From Chitinophagaceae bacterium (GTDB taxonomy: Bacteria; Bacteroidota; Bacteroidia; Chitinophagales; Chitinophagaceae), in the NCBI GenBank assembly GCA_016720825.1, contig JADKJV010000007.1:1-64000 (forward strand): 64,000 nt of DNA, given 5' to 3'. Position 1 is the first letter of the stretch, and every line of letters begins with the position of its first letter. The notes under the pieces were generated by a model. The model saw nothing but the letters and a program-made list of their open reading frames with translations, did no database searches and was not told the origin of the DNA. The position numbers and the translations under genes are program-made. Shown one piece after another: positions 30,750-40,413 of the stretch.

Positions 30750-33700
30750 TTAACTGAACAGATACTCCACATCCTCCCTCGTCAACGACTTCACAAACGA
30801 AGTTTCATCAGAAATGATATCCTTCGCCAGCGCCCGTTTCTTCTCCTGTAACTGCAGTATCTTATCTTCAATCGTATCCTTGCATATCATGCGGTAGGCA
30901 AAAATGTTTTTAGTCTGGCCAATCCGGTGTGTACGGTCAATCGCCTGTTGCTCCACAGCCGGGTTCCACCAGGGATCAACAATGTATACATAGTCGGCGG
31001 CGGTAAGGTTCAAACCCACACCACCCGCTTTCAGTGAAATCAGGAATACACGCACATCATCATTGTTCTGGAAACTCTGGATGGCTTTTTCACGGTCAGG
31101 CGCCGATGTGCTGCCGTCGAAATATTCATAGCGGATACCGAGTTCATCCAGTTTAGCGCGGATCAGGGCCAGCATGCCGAGGAATTGTGAAAAGATCAGT
31201 GCTTTGTGATCACCGATATTCTCCGTGAGTTCACGGGTGATCTCATCCAGTTTGATTGAATGGTTCTCGAATTTTTCCTGCTCATTCAATATGGCAGGTG
31301 AATCACAAATCTGGCGCAGTTTCATCAAACCCTGCAGGATGGTAAGCTGCGATTTCTGGATACCCTGTGTTTCAATAGACCCGAGGATCTGGTTCCTGAA
31401 ATCGTTGCGGTAAGCATCATAAATACTCCGCTGTTCTTCCTCCATTTCACAGAAGAGGATCATCTCCTGTTTTTCCGGAAGATCCTTGGCCACCTGTTCC
31501 TTCGTCCTTCTTAAAATAAAGGGATATAAAATTTTCCGGAGATGATCTTTGCGGTCCTGCTCCCCGAATTTGTCAATGGGAATGGCAAACTCCTGCCGGA
31601 AAAATTCCATCGTGCCCAGCATACCGGGGTTGAGGAAGTTCATCTGCGCGAAGATGTCAAACGTATTATTCTGCAAAGGCGTACCACTCATGCAAAGCCT
31701 GTTTTTTGCGTTCAGCAAACAAGCAGCCTTGGTTACTTTGCTGGAAGGGTTTTTGATCGCCTGTGATTCATCCAGAATCACATAATCAAATTCAAGCGAC
31801 ATCAGCAGTTTGATATCACTGCGCAACGTTCCGTAAGTGGTAATGGTAATTTCGTGATCCATCAGTTCATCTTTTGAACGGGTACGCTGCCCGCCATGAT
31901 GGATCTTATAGGTCAGTTCCGGGGTGAATTTTTTGATCTCATTCTCCCAGTTATAAATCAGTGTGGTCGGACAAACCACCAGTGCTTTCAGTTTACCGGC
32001 GTCTTTGCGGTAATATTCCAGGAAAGACAAAGCCTGTACGGTTTTACCCAAACCCATATCATCTGCCAGGATACCGCCCCAGCGGATATCTTTCAGGTAG
32101 TTGAGCCACTGGTAACCTGCCACCTGGTAAGGGCGCAGGATCATTTTTAAATGGAAAGATGGTTCAATGTCGCGGATCTTGTTAAACTCACGCAGCTTCT
32201 CATATTTTTCTTCCAGCTGCACCACCAGTTCTTCTTCGTCGCGCGTGGCATAGAGTTCATCCACCACACTTAAATGGAAACGGGAAAGTTTAAGTGTATC
32301 CGTTTTACCTTCACCCACACGGAAGAGGAGTGAATATTTTTTCAGCCATTCTTCGGGCAGGATGCCGAGTGTGCCGTCATTCAGTTGCACAAACTGCTGC
32401 TTGTTGGCCAAAGCCCTTTTAACTTCAGCCACGGTTACCTGCTGGTCGCCGAAGACAATATCCACTTTGGCATCAAACCAGTCGGTATTGCTGCTGATGA
32501 AAATCTTGGTCTGTGGTTTGGCAGTATTAAAACGGAAATTCTTGAGTGCTTCAAATCCAAACACCGGAGTCTTCATATCCTTCATGGCATCCACGAAGAG
32601 GAAGAACCAGTTATTTTTCAGCACGTCGGTTCCTTTCAGGGCCAGGGAACCGGCATGTTCATCGTAAATAAAATTCGAATGGAGGTTTTGCAGTTTGCGG
32701 ATAAATGAATTTTCCGCTTCCCGGTTGCGGTGTACAATCAGCACTTTCTCGCCTTGCGGAACAACAATCTCATCGCGTTCACGGGCACGGGTTTCAAAAC
32801 CTTTATAGGAGAATGAAGCCTGGAACACGAGGTAATCCCCTTTCTCCACGAGATATAATTTCACATCCGGATTACCATCCTTTACTTCCTGTACCAGTGA
32901 TTTGTCAAAATCCACTTTAAACTCACGTGCCAGCGGAAGGACAAATGAGTTCAGGCTTTTCAGCCATTCATCATTCTGCACAGTCATTTTACCTGTAGGT
33001 AAAAATTTCTCCACCAGGTGAATCACATCATTGCTCTTCCACAAATATGCCTGTTGGTTATATAAAAAGAAAAGCGGGCTTGGACTTTCGTTATCGCCCA
33101 GGTCAAATTCAAGACCGCCTGCTTTTACGCGGCACTGTATACCGTAATGTGTATTCTTCTTGATCGTAAACCGGGGCTGCGCTTCTTCGGGCTGCACCTG
33201 CAATGGTTCGAGGTTGGCCGTTTTGAATGCCTTCCCTTCTTTCAGGATAAAAACATAGGGATTACCGGTGGCCTCATTGAATATCTTCCTGAGTTTTGGC
33301 AGCAGGTATTCTGCCATCAGCTCTTTGGTTTCAGCAGGTAAATCCTCTCCTTCGGTATGGATGATATTTTCCCAGATACCGGAGAATGGTGAATTGCGGC
33401 TGATATATTTATTGATTTCGGATTCCTGCAGCTTGCGCAATTGCGTGAGCAGTTCGCGGTCGTTTTCCGGAAGAGTATCAGTATTTACGTACCGGCTGAT
33501 ATCCGGCTTTTCCACTTTGCCCGCATAACCATCCTGTTTATCATTGGCTTCACCAATCACTACATCTACGGTAAACTGCGGGTAATTCTTTTTATTGAAA
33601 TTGAAAACCACACCCAGTCTTTGTGTGAACTGGGGTTCAACGTCTTCTTTTTGTTCAGGTACGACTTCTTCTTTTTCCTTTTGCGGGAGCAGCACCGGCC

Positions 33701-34511
33701 TGGATGGTGCGGCCACGGGCGCCACACGTTTGATGCTTGTATCAAGTACGCGTAAAAAAGGTTTCCCTTCTTTATAAGCAAATTCAAATTTCCCTTTTAA
33801 ATCATCATCGAGGGAATAACCATAAGCCTCCAGCAGTTTATTCTTTTCCTTATCCCAGTTACGGATACTGTCGAAATAACCGGCACCGTGTGCATTCAGT
33901 AACTGAAGGAACACAATTATTTTTGGCAGGCAAAGCGGGTGGGCGGTATCAACAAAATCACAACTGGTGTCAAAATTCCTTTCTTCATTCTTGCGGATTA
34001 TCACCTTGTAAGTCCCCTCTTCCATTTTCACGGTGGCCTTCACTGTTTCGTTCTCGGCAAAATCAATGGTGGCTTTATGGGAGCGCAGGAATTTTTCAGC
34101 TTCAATGAAAACTTCTGGTGATGACAGCAACCGGAGTGTTTTCAGCTCAATGGATTTCATTTTGGCCACGGTATGCCGCTGGTCGTAATTAACTTCTTCT
34201 GACTGCAGGTGTCCGCGGTCAATCATTTCCTGTAACTGGAACAGCGCTGCTGCTTCATGGCGGCAGATATCACCGAGGTTATACGGACAGGCACATCGCA
34301 GTGAAGTTGCTTTCGGGTCTTTGAATTTCTGGATGTAAACTTTGTAGTAAGTAGAGTAGCTGTCGTCTTTCACGCGGAATACGGCTGAACCAAACAGGTC
34401 GTCGTATTCCACCAGTTCCACGAAACCGATTGCATGAATTTTTTTTCCACGGCGGATTACTTCATCGGTGCCGTGCGTGTAAACATATTTAACAAGGTGC
34501 GGTAGTGCCAT
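30750..34511 (-). CDS. SWI2/SNF2-family ATPase with SWIM zinc finger
   Basis: 1,253 residues. The N-terminal SWIM zinc finger (RCACPYNLGDICRHEAA, CxC...CxH) spans about 70-100. A long central region follows, then an SNF2 ATPase: GGILADDMGLGKTVQAL (Walker A), LDESQAIKN (DEAH-like box), LCMSGTPLQN, and a helicase C domain with GGVGLNLTAADYVYIVDPWWNP and THRIGQTK. It moves on duplex DNA or remodels nucleoprotein; the bacterial role is poorly known. The start is placed at MALPHLVKYVYTHG because a TATTTTTG box at 34563 would overlap the longer reading. No defence neighbours are present, so it looks like a stand-alone housekeeping-type copy. Confidence 0.9.
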   Translation of the reverse strand: MALPHLVKYVYTHGTDEVIRRGKKIHAIGFVELVEYDDLFGSAVFRVKDDSYSTYYKVYIQKFKDPKATSLRCACPYNLGDICRHEAAALFQLQEMIDRGHLQSEEVNYDQRHTVAKMKSIELKTLRLLSSPEVFIEAEKFLRSHKATIDFAENETVKATVKMEEGTYKVIIRKNEERNFDTSCDFVDTAHPLCLPKIIVFLQLLNAHGAGYFDSIRNWDKEKNKLLEAYGYSLDDDLKGKFEFAYKEGKPFLRVLDTSIKRVAPVAAPSRPVLLPQKEKEEVVPEQKEDVEPQFTQRLGVVFNFNKKNYPQFTVDVVIGEANDKQDGYAGKVEKPDISRYVNTDTLPENDRELLTQLRKLQESEINKYISRNSPFSGIWENIIHTEGEDLPAETKELMAEYLLPKLRKIFNEATGNPYVFILKEGKAFKTANLEPLQVQPEEAQPRFTIKKNTHYGIQCRVKAGGLEFDLGDNESPSPLFFLYNQQAYLWKSNDVIHLVEKFLPTGKMTVQNDEWLKSLNSFVLPLAREFKVDFDKSLVQEVKDGNPDVKLYLVEKGDYLVFQASFSYKGFETRARERDEIVVPQGEKVLIVHRNREAENSFIRKLQNLHSNFIYDEHAGSLALKGTDVLKNNWFFLFVDAMKDMKTPVFGFEALKNFRFNTAKPQTKIFISSNTDWFDAKVDIVFGDQQVTVAEVKRALANKQQFVQLNDGTLGILPEEWLKKYSLLFRVGEGKTDTLKLSRFHLSVVDELYATRDEEELVVQLEEKYEKLREFNKIRDIEPSFHLKMILRPYQVAGYQWLNYLKDIRWGGILADDMGLGKTVQALSFLEYYRKDAGKLKALVVCPTTLIYNWENEIKKFTPELTYKIHHGGQRTRSKDELMDHEITITTYGTLRSDIKLLMSLEFDYVILDESQAIKNPSSKVTKAACLLNAKNRLCMSGTPLQNNTFDIFAQMNFLNPGMLGTMEFFRQEFAIPIDKFGEQDRKDHLRKILYPFILRRTKEQVAKDLPEKQEMILFCEMEEEQRSIYDAYRNDFRNQILGSIETQGIQKSQLTILQGLMKLRQICDSPAILNEQEKFENHSIKLDEITRELTENIGDHKALIFSQFLGMLALIRAKLDELGIRYEYFDGSTSAPDREKAIQSFQNNDDVRVFLISLKAGGVGLNLTAADYVYIVDPWWNPAVEQQAIDRTHRIGQTKNIFAYRMICKDTIEDKILQLQEKKRALAKDIISDETSFVKSLTREDVEYLFS

Positions 34512-34562
34512 GCAGGTATAAGGTTCCCTATTTGGTTCAATGGTTGATGTCAGGGGAATCGG

Positions 34563-34570
34563 CAAAAATA
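34563..34570 (-). promoter_or_regulatory. Putative -7 box TATTTTTG of the SNF2 gene
   Basis: Matches TAnnTTTG; implies a leader of about 45 nt before ATG 34511 and argues against a start at 34565. Confidence 0.45.
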
Positions 34571-34669
34571 AAAGAATGTGAGCCGGATTTCCTCGTAAAA
34601 ACGATTAAATATTAAATATTCACAGAACCGGGAAACACCGGGGAAAATGGCGTATCTTGTACGATTTTT

Positions 34670-35395
34670 TTATTGCGCCACCAGCTTCCCGTCTGCATAC
34701 AGCGGAAGTACATTTGCCAGGTTCGGTGTAAGGCAATAACGGATATCTTCAATCAGCCCGAAACGTTCCACCAGGCGGTGGTAATGCGTAAGCTTCGGGG
34801 CAAAATCAATCAGTTTATTTTTATACTTATCGTACAAGGTTTCTGCCATCAGTGAACTGTCGCAATGGACCGTGAAATGCTTTTTCACTTCATGAATCAC
34901 AGCACCGGCAAACAAAGTGTCTTCCAGGTTAAAACGGTCTTTCCATCCGGCACATCCCATGATCACATTCTTACCGGCTTTTACCAGGTATTCACAAACC
35001 GCATCAAGATTGGGGAATGAACCCGAAATAATCGTATCGGCATTTTTATCCAATGCCATCTGAAGCAACCGGGTTCCGTTGGTGGTTGTAAGTACGAGTG
35101 TTTTGTTCTCAATAAACTCGCGTGGATATTCTAAAGGTGAATTCCCGTGCGACAAACCCTCTGCAATCATCCCATCCCGTTCACCGGCAGCAATGCCACC
35201 GATATTACGGCTGATTTCAATGGCTTTCGGCACTGAATCAACCGGTATCACACAGCGGGCACCGTTGTACAAAGCAGATGCAATGGTGGATGTGGCGCGG
35301 AAAACGTCAATAATCACCACCACGCTGTTGCTGATATCGTATAAATTTAAAAGGGCGGGAGAGATGGAGGTATGGAGAGTGGGCTTGTTGCTCAT
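34670..35395 (-). CDS. comB: 2-phosphosulfolactate phosphatase
   Basis: 241 residues. ComB family motifs: VVVIIDVFRATSTIASAL near the N-terminus, AGERDG, FPNLDAV, IMGCAGWKDRFNLEDTLFAGA. The enzyme hydrolyses 2-phosphosulfolactate to sulfolactate with Mg2+, known from coenzyme M synthesis in archaea and sulfolactate formation in bacteria. The partner comA is not in the window. Start at ATG 35395 (MSNKPTL); a TATTTTTG box lies 7-14 bp upstream. Confidence 0.9.
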   Translation of the reverse strand: MSNKPTLHTSISPALLNLYDISNSVVVIIDVFRATSTIASALYNGARCVIPVDSVPKAIEISRNIGGIAAGERDGMIAEGLSHGNSPLEYPREFIENKTLVLTTTNGTRLLQMALDKNADTIISGSFPNLDAVCEYLVKAGKNVIMGCAGWKDRFNLEDTLFAGAVIHEVKKHFTVHCDSSLMAETLYDKYKNKLIDFAPKLTHYHRLVERFGLIEDIRYCLTPNLANVLPLYADGKLVAQ

Positions 35396-35401
35396 AACAG
35401 G

Positions 35402-35409
35402 CAAAAATA
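35402..35409 (-). promoter_or_regulatory. Putative -7 box TATTTTTG of comB
   Basis: Matches TAnnTTTG, 7 bp upstream of ATG 35395; a near-leaderless transcript would result. Confidence 0.4.
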
Positions 35410-35418
35410 CAAAAACAT

Positions 35419-35548
35419 CTAACCACTAAGCACACAAAGCAAAAACAAAGAACACAAAGGGTTACGCTGTATTAGCTTTGTGTTCTTTGTTTTTGCTTTG
35501 TGTCCGGCGCTTGCCCGACGAAGCCTTGCGAAGGCGGGTGGTAAAATT
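35419..35548. repeat. Heptamer palindrome element with GC module
   Basis: Arm AACCACTAAGCACACAAAGC faces GCTTTGTGT..., followed by a GCCCGACGAAGCC...GAAGGCGGG hairpin and GTGGTAAAA. The right end touches the stop codon of the SRPBCC gene at 35549. Confidence 0.75.
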
Positions 35549-36028
35549 TCAAATCCTGCCCAGCAAATTCTTCCACTTACCCCCTTCTGCATATTCTTTA
35601 ATCGTATCATGCCTTTTTTCCAGCAGGCGCTTCAGGTATTTCCCGAGGTACAGGGCACTGAACCACTGCCCGATAAAACCATATGGAGATTCGAAATAAA
35701 ACAGGTCAATCATGATTGTACCGTTATCGCAGGGTTTGAAATGATGTTCATGCTTCATCACTTTAAAATCACCTTTCGCCTGCTCAACCGTAAATGATTG
35801 CGGTATCTGCATGTCGGTGATCTTTACTTTCAGCAAACGGTTTTTTAATAAGTGACGGGCTTTCCAGGTAATGGTATCATCTTTTTCAATCAGGCCCATG
35901 CGGGTGCCGGATACCGCTTCTTCTTTATAAGATTGCATGGAGATTTTATGTAATCCGACGTGACGGCTGAGGTCAAAAACCACTTCCGCTGGCGCGGCGA
36001 CAAAGCTCGTCAGGTGAATCGTTGGCAT
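35549..36028 (-). CDS. SRPBCC family protein
   Basis: 159 residues from MPTIHLTSFVAAPAEVVFDLSRHVGLH, the typical START/SRPBCC opening strand (a Met 9 codons upstream is also possible). The fold has a hydrophobic cavity for lipids or other ligands. Motifs: GTRMGLIEKDDTITWKARHL, KVKITDMQIPQSFTVEQ, YFESPYGFIGQWFSALYLGKYLKRLLEKRHDTIKEYAE. Ligand unknown. It may share a transcript with the gcvT gene upstream (79 bp gap). Confidence 0.82.
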   Translation of the reverse strand: MPTIHLTSFVAAPAEVVFDLSRHVGLHKISMQSYKEEAVSGTRMGLIEKDDTITWKARHLLKNRLLKVKITDMQIPQSFTVEQAKGDFKVMKHEHHFKPCDNGTIMIDLFYFESPYGFIGQWFSALYLGKYLKRLLEKRHDTIKEYAEGGKWKNLLGRI

Positions 36029-36107
36029 GCCGGTTTCGCTGTGTTTGTATATCATACCGGAATCATTGCAATAACAGTACCGTTAGTGACAATGAGTCGC
36101 GGAAAAT

Positions 36108-37193
36108 TTATGCAAAGGGGATTTTCACCACTTTAGCCTGGAGTAATTTATCACGCACTTTGATGTAAATCTCCGAGCCGATGGCCGTAGCACCCGTAAC
36201 CACATATCCCATGCCGATGGCTTTACCCAGGCTGGGTGATTGTGTTCCTGAGGTTACCACACCCATGGTAGCACCTGTGTAATCCTTGATTTCATAACCA
36301 TGGCGGGGGATCCCTTTTTCAATCATTTCAAAGCCTACCAGTTTGCGGTCCACACCTTCTTCTTTCTGGCGCTTGAAAATTTCTGATGAAGTAAAATCTT
36401 TGGTGAAACGGGTGATCCATCCAAGACCTGCTTCAAGCGGTGAGGTTTTATCATCAATATCGTTACCATATAAACAATAGCCCATTTCAAGCCTTAATGT
36501 ATCCCTGGCACCCAGTCCGATGGGTTTGATACCCTGGGCCGCACCGGCTTCAAAAATGGCATCCCAGATTTTATTGGCATTGTCGCCTTCGTCTTCAAAA
36601 TAAATTTCAACTCCACCCGCACCGGTATATCCGGTTGCGCTCACCACTACATTATCCACGCCCGCGAATTTCCCTTTCACAAAAGTGTAATACTTCAGGT
36701 TCAGGATATCCATATCGGTGAGCGGCTGTAAAATTTTTGTGGCATTGGGACCCTGGATGGCCAGCAAACCGGTCCGGTCAGATACATTATGCATTTCTGC
36801 ATCATGTTTGTTGCGGTCAATGATCCAGTCCCAGTCTTTATCAATATTGGAGGCATTCACCACCAGCATATATACTTTGTTCTCTTCAATGCAGTACACC
36901 AGCAAATCATCCACAATACCGCCATCTTCATTGGGCAGGCAGCTGTATTGGGCCTGTCCGGCTTTGAGTTTGGAAGCGTCGTTGCTGGTTACGCGCTGGA
37001 TCAGTTCCAGGGCATGCGGCCCTTTCACGATAAACTCACCCATGTGGCTTACATCAAATACGCCGGCGTTCTTGCGAACGGCCTGGTGTTCATCGTTAAT
37101 ACCAGTATAAGAAATGGGCATATTGTAACCGGCGAACTCGGCCATCTTGGCTCCTAAGGCAATGTGTTTGTGGGTAAAAGGGGTATTCTGCAT
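36108..37193 (-). CDS. gcvT: Aminomethyltransferase (glycine cleavage T-protein)
   Basis: 361 residues. It transfers the methylene unit of aminomethyl-lipoyl-GcvH to tetrahydrofolate and releases ammonia. Motifs: FAGYNMPISYTGINDEH, GVFDVSHMGEF (folate-site region), YTGAGGVEIY, LGARDTLRLEMGYCLYGNDID (catalytic Asp in GARDTLR), MGVVTSGTQSPSLGKAIGMGYV. gcvH and gcvP are not in the window. Start at MQNTPFTHKH; the in-frame upstream sequence runs into a repeat and is not protein-like. A TACCTTTG box lies 18 bp upstream. Confidence 0.95.
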   Translation of the reverse strand: MQNTPFTHKHIALGAKMAEFAGYNMPISYTGINDEHQAVRKNAGVFDVSHMGEFIVKGPHALELIQRVTSNDASKLKAGQAQYSCLPNEDGGIVDDLLVYCIEENKVYMLVVNASNIDKDWDWIIDRNKHDAEMHNVSDRTGLLAIQGPNATKILQPLTDMDILNLKYYTFVKGKFAGVDNVVVSATGYTGAGGVEIYFEDEGDNANKIWDAIFEAGAAQGIKPIGLGARDTLRLEMGYCLYGNDIDDKTSPLEAGLGWITRFTKDFTSSEIFKRQKEEGVDRKLVGFEMIEKGIPRHGYEIKDYTGATMGVVTSGTQSPSLGKAIGMGYVVTGATAIGSEIYIKVRDKLLQAKVVKIPFA

Positions 37194-37210
37194 ATGGCGA
37201 AAATTGAGTG

Positions 37211-37218
37211 CAAAGGTA
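37211..37218 (-). promoter_or_regulatory. Putative -7 box TACCTTTG of gcvT
   Basis: Matches TAnnTTTG; start of transcription would be about 11 nt before ATG 37193. Confidence 0.5.
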
Positions 37219-37250
37219 ACAAAAAGGTGGAAGAGAGAGGTGGAGATTTG

Positions 37251-37462
37251 TTTAACCACAAGGAACACAAAGGAATACCACAAAGGACACAAAGAGTGAA
37301 CTTTTATCCACCTGTTCGAAAGCAAATTTCAGTCTTTAGGGTTCGTCCGCCGAAGGCGGACCATAGTGCTCTTTTTTGTGTTTCCATTTTTATGAAAATT
37401 TCAAGCCACTTAGAGTCTGCGATTAAAAGATGTATTTCAAAACCGTGTCCTTTGTGGTAAAA
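37251..37462. repeat. Long heptamer palindrome with CTTTAGGGTTCG hairpin module
   Basis: Arms TTTAACCACAAGGAACAC... and ...CGTGTCCTTTGTGGTAAAAC. The loop holds CTTTAGGGTTCGTCCGCC-GAAG-GGCGGACC...ATAGTG (37335-37370), the reverse complement of modules at 56278-56320 and 56812-56856. It fills the gene-free stretch 37194-37528. Confidence 0.75.
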
Positions 37463-37528
37463 CAAAAAAGCTCCGTTTCCGGAGCTCTTTCCTCCCCGCT
37501 ATTGCAGGAAGACTTCAACCAGTCGTTA

Positions 37529-39790
37529 TTAGAAATACTGCACGAGTGAAAAACCCGCTGCCGGAGCGCCGGCCAGGCTTTGCTCCATATTTCCTTTCGG
37601 GACAATGATTTTTGTATTGGGTTTATTTTCCCCGGCTTTCAGTTTGTCTTCCAGTTCTTTGATCCTGCGGTCATTTTCTTCTTTCAGTTTTTTCTCACGG
37701 TCCAGTTGTTCCTGCAGGGCTTTTTGTTCGTTGGCACGTCTTATGCTGTCGTTATCGTTGTTATATTTATACGTGCCGGTACCGGAATTGGTATTGTTGT
37801 TTTCGTTTTCTTTCACAGCTTTACCGGTAGGGTCTTTCAGATAACCGTCTTCACCCATGGTATAATCAACATCCGTTCTGTATTCGAATTGCTCATCAAA
37901 ATCGAACTCATAGTTTCTTCTCCATTTTTTCCTTTCGTATTTGCTGCTCATGTGAACAGTCATGGGACTCAGTTTGTCAATGGTTTCATCGAAGCGGATT
38001 TGTTTACCTATGGGTACACTGATGAGTACTGTTACATGCTGGCCGCGGTATTTGGCTTCACGGGCCAGGGCAAAACCGCTGCTGAGGTCAAGCAGGCTGT
38101 CCTTGAAAGTGGCAGAAAATAAAATCTGCATGGCTTTATCCTGCGCTTCTCCGCGGGTGCGGCCGCGGCTGTACCTGCGGACTTCCACATGGTAATTTGC
38201 ATCGCCCTTTTCGCTGGGCTGCACTTTAATACGCACATCAGAAAGGCGCAGTGTATCACGGGTGATATCAAAACCACCACCATCAATATCCACCCAGGGC
38301 ATAGAGCCGCTGTATTCCACTTCAGGTTCACTCACCTGTACAATCATTTTATTTTGGGCAGGTTGTACCATGGCCAGTTCGGTACCGCGTTCTTCATACG
38401 TCATCCTGAAATCATTCACCAGGCTTGCTACAAACAAAATCATACTTACCCAACCGATTGCCCAGAGGCCACCGAAGGTCCAGCCCAGGTAATTATTGCG
38501 TGAACGGACTTTCATGATGCGGCGGAGTAACCAAACAATGAATCCAATCAGGGGCACGCCGAGGAAAAGGATCAATGTTCCCCAGGCAAAAGTTGTTTGC
38601 CAGAAACCATCCAGGATAAAATTGGTAACAGGCCATACACCGATACCACCGATCAGTAATCCTACGAGTGCAACGAAGAGTGAAAAGGCGATCACACCGG
38701 CGATGAAAAGGAACAGGGCTTTAAACAGCACACCAATGGCATGTCCTAATCCGCGGCTGGTTGTTCTTACTGCATCACCTGCTTCACGTCCGAAATCACG
38801 CCCGCGGGTTCCGGCAAATTCACGGCTGCGGCTTGATAAACGCTGGGCAGAGTCTTTTACTTCTTCACCCCAGCCTTTTAAACGGTCTTTTACATTACCC
38901 ATGCCTTCGCGTACATTCTGGCGGATTGAATTCAGATCCACTTTCTCACCACGCATTTCCATTTTCTGGTACTGGCTGTTTGCTTCTGGCAGTACAATCC
39001 ATAATACGATATAGGCAAAGATGAAAGTGGAAGTCAGTGATCCGAATACGATACCTGGCACAACGGCTCCGGTATGGAAGAAAGGCCAGCTGAGCATACT
39101 GAATAAAATATTCAGCAGCAGCGGAGCGGCGAATACAATACGGATGGTTGATGCGCTGCGGTTGAAATAAGCAGCGAGACCACCGGCCACACCACCGATC
39201 ACTTTGTCTTCCGGATTGCGGTAGAGACGTTTGCCCCCGAATCCTTCCAGGTCAGCCGGCGGCAGGAAGATCCACATCAATATATAGATCAGGATACCAA
39301 AGCCACCGAAACCAAGGATGGCAAACAGGATACGAACGATAGCGGGATCGAGGTTCAAGTAATTTGCCAGGCCTGCGCAAACACCACCCAGCATTTTATC
39401 TGTGCTGTCGCGATACAGGCGGCCACGGCGTCTTTCAGATCCGGTGCTGCTGCTGCTGCTTGCTCCGGCGCTGCTGCCACTGTTTGTGCCGGCACTGCTG
39501 CTCACGGTTGCATGTTCTTCCGCTTCCTGGGCTTCAAAATCAGCGGTTGTACCCATATTGGCGATCATCTCCTGCACATCTGCATCTGTAATGGAATCGG
39601 CGCCTTTACGGATTTTTTCATCCATCAGTTCAGCCAGGCGGCTTTCAATATCATTGATGATTTCGTCGCGCCCTTCTTCGTTGGCGAAATAGCGGCGGAG
39701 ACTTTCGATATAAGCCTGTAATTGCTCGTAGGCTGAATCTTCGATAGGTATCACCCGGCCGCTGAGGTTAATGTTTATAATCTTTTTCAT
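37529..39790 (-). CDS. PspC-domain membrane protein, two PspC domains
   Basis: 753 residues. The N-terminal cytoplasmic part (about 1-100) has MKKIININLSGRVIPIEDSAYEQL. Two PspC domains follow at about 115-175 (KMLGGVCAGLANYLNLDPAIVRILF) and about 185-265 (KVIGGVAGGLAAYFNRSAS), each with membrane helices. Then come a polar linker, four more helices (about 350-460), a beta-rich extracytoplasmic domain, and a C-terminal coiled coil (EQKALQEQLDREKKLKEEN). PspC relatives act in envelope-stress signalling. The PadR regulator gene directly upstream is probably co-transcribed and may sense or control this protein. Confidence 0.88.
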   Translation of the reverse strand: MKKIININLSGRVIPIEDSAYEQLQAYIESLRRYFANEEGRDEIINDIESRLAELMDEKIRKGADSITDADVQEMIANMGTTADFEAQEAEEHATVSSSAGTNSGSSAGASSSSSTGSERRRGRLYRDSTDKMLGGVCAGLANYLNLDPAIVRILFAILGFGGFGILIYILMWIFLPPADLEGFGGKRLYRNPEDKVIGGVAGGLAAYFNRSASTIRIVFAAPLLLNILFSMLSWPFFHTGAVVPGIVFGSLTSTFIFAYIVLWIVLPEANSQYQKMEMRGEKVDLNSIRQNVREGMGNVKDRLKGWGEEVKDSAQRLSSRSREFAGTRGRDFGREAGDAVRTTSRGLGHAIGVLFKALFLFIAGVIAFSLFVALVGLLIGGIGVWPVTNFILDGFWQTTFAWGTLILFLGVPLIGFIVWLLRRIMKVRSRNNYLGWTFGGLWAIGWVSMILFVASLVNDFRMTYEERGTELAMVQPAQNKMIVQVSEPEVEYSGSMPWVDIDGGGFDITRDTLRLSDVRIKVQPSEKGDANYHVEVRRYSRGRTRGEAQDKAMQILFSATFKDSLLDLSSGFALAREAKYRGQHVTVLISVPIGKQIRFDETIDKLSPMTVHMSSKYERKKWRRNYEFDFDEQFEYRTDVDYTMGEDGYLKDPTGKAVKENENNNTNSGTGTYKYNNDNDSIRRANEQKALQEQLDREKKLKEENDRRIKELEDKLKAGENKPNTKIIVPKGNMEQSLAGAPAAGFSLVQYF

Positions 39791-39820
39791 CGTGATGATT
39801 TTTGGTTGAAGTATCCTGTA

Positions 39821-40177
39821 TTAAAATGCAGGGGGAGTTGAATTTTCTGGTTTTTTGCTGGTTAATGCGTTAACGCCATTCGACAACTCGTTCCAGGTTT
39901 GTTCCAGCTCCTGGTAAAAACTGTTGCCTTTTTCCGTCAGGGAAAAATATTTGCGGGGTGGTCCTGAATTACTCTCCACCCAGCGGTAAGTCAGCATGTC
40001 TGCATTTTTTAACCGCGTGAGCAGTGGATAAAGTGTACCCTCCAGGATCTGGAGATTAGCTTGCCGCATTTCTTCCACGATATCGCTGGGATAGGCCTCA
40101 CCCCGGCGGATGATGGAAAGAATGCAAAACTCCAGGATCCCCTTCCGCATCTGGCTCTGTGTGTTTTCAATATTCAT
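39821..40177 (-). CDS. PadR-family transcriptional regulator
   Basis: 118 residues from MNIENTQSQMRKGILEFCIL; an in-frame extension of 44 residues is not family-like. Winged-helix motifs: GEAYPSDIVEEMRQANLQILEGTLYPLLTRLKNADMLTYRWVESNSGPPRKYFSLTEKG, matching PadR helix-turn-helix and wing. It precedes the PspC gene by 30 bp on the same strand, the usual PadR-PspC arrangement, and probably represses its own operon. Confidence 0.93.
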   Translation of the reverse strand: MNIENTQSQMRKGILEFCILSIIRRGEAYPSDIVEEMRQANLQILEGTLYPLLTRLKNADMLTYRWVESNSGPPRKYFSLTEKGNSFYQELEQTWNELSNGVNALTSKKPENSTPPAF

Positions 40178-40413
40178 AAGGCTATTTTGATATTGTATAC
40201 CGAAGATAAGGCGAAATATGGTACTATGCAAACTAAAGTACTGGATGTTTTTAAAATATTTCTTCCCATGGGGCCCGAAAATGACCGTATTAAACTTATA
40301 ATCAATCATTTAAAAGAATTTTTTCCAGACTTCAGCTTTTTAGCCAGAAATGACAAAAGGTCATAAAAACCTGCAAACGGTGGCAAATCGCCCCAATAAT
40401 TTATCTTGTGCCT

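Noticed and set aside
30750..34511. SNF2-family protein as part of a DISARM, BREX or other defence locus
   Set aside because: No methyltransferase, nuclease or DUF1998 partner is adjacent; flanking genes are comB and an outer-membrane barrel.
36108..37325. Extended N-terminus of GcvT from an upstream Met
   Set aside because: The extra 44 residues are translated from a heptamer palindrome, and a TACCTTTG promoter box lies inside them.
37580..38122. A 180-codon plus-strand reading frame opposite the PspC gene
   Set aside because: It is the antisense of a coherent domain sequence on the minus strand; composition (Phe-rich) is typical of a shadow frame.
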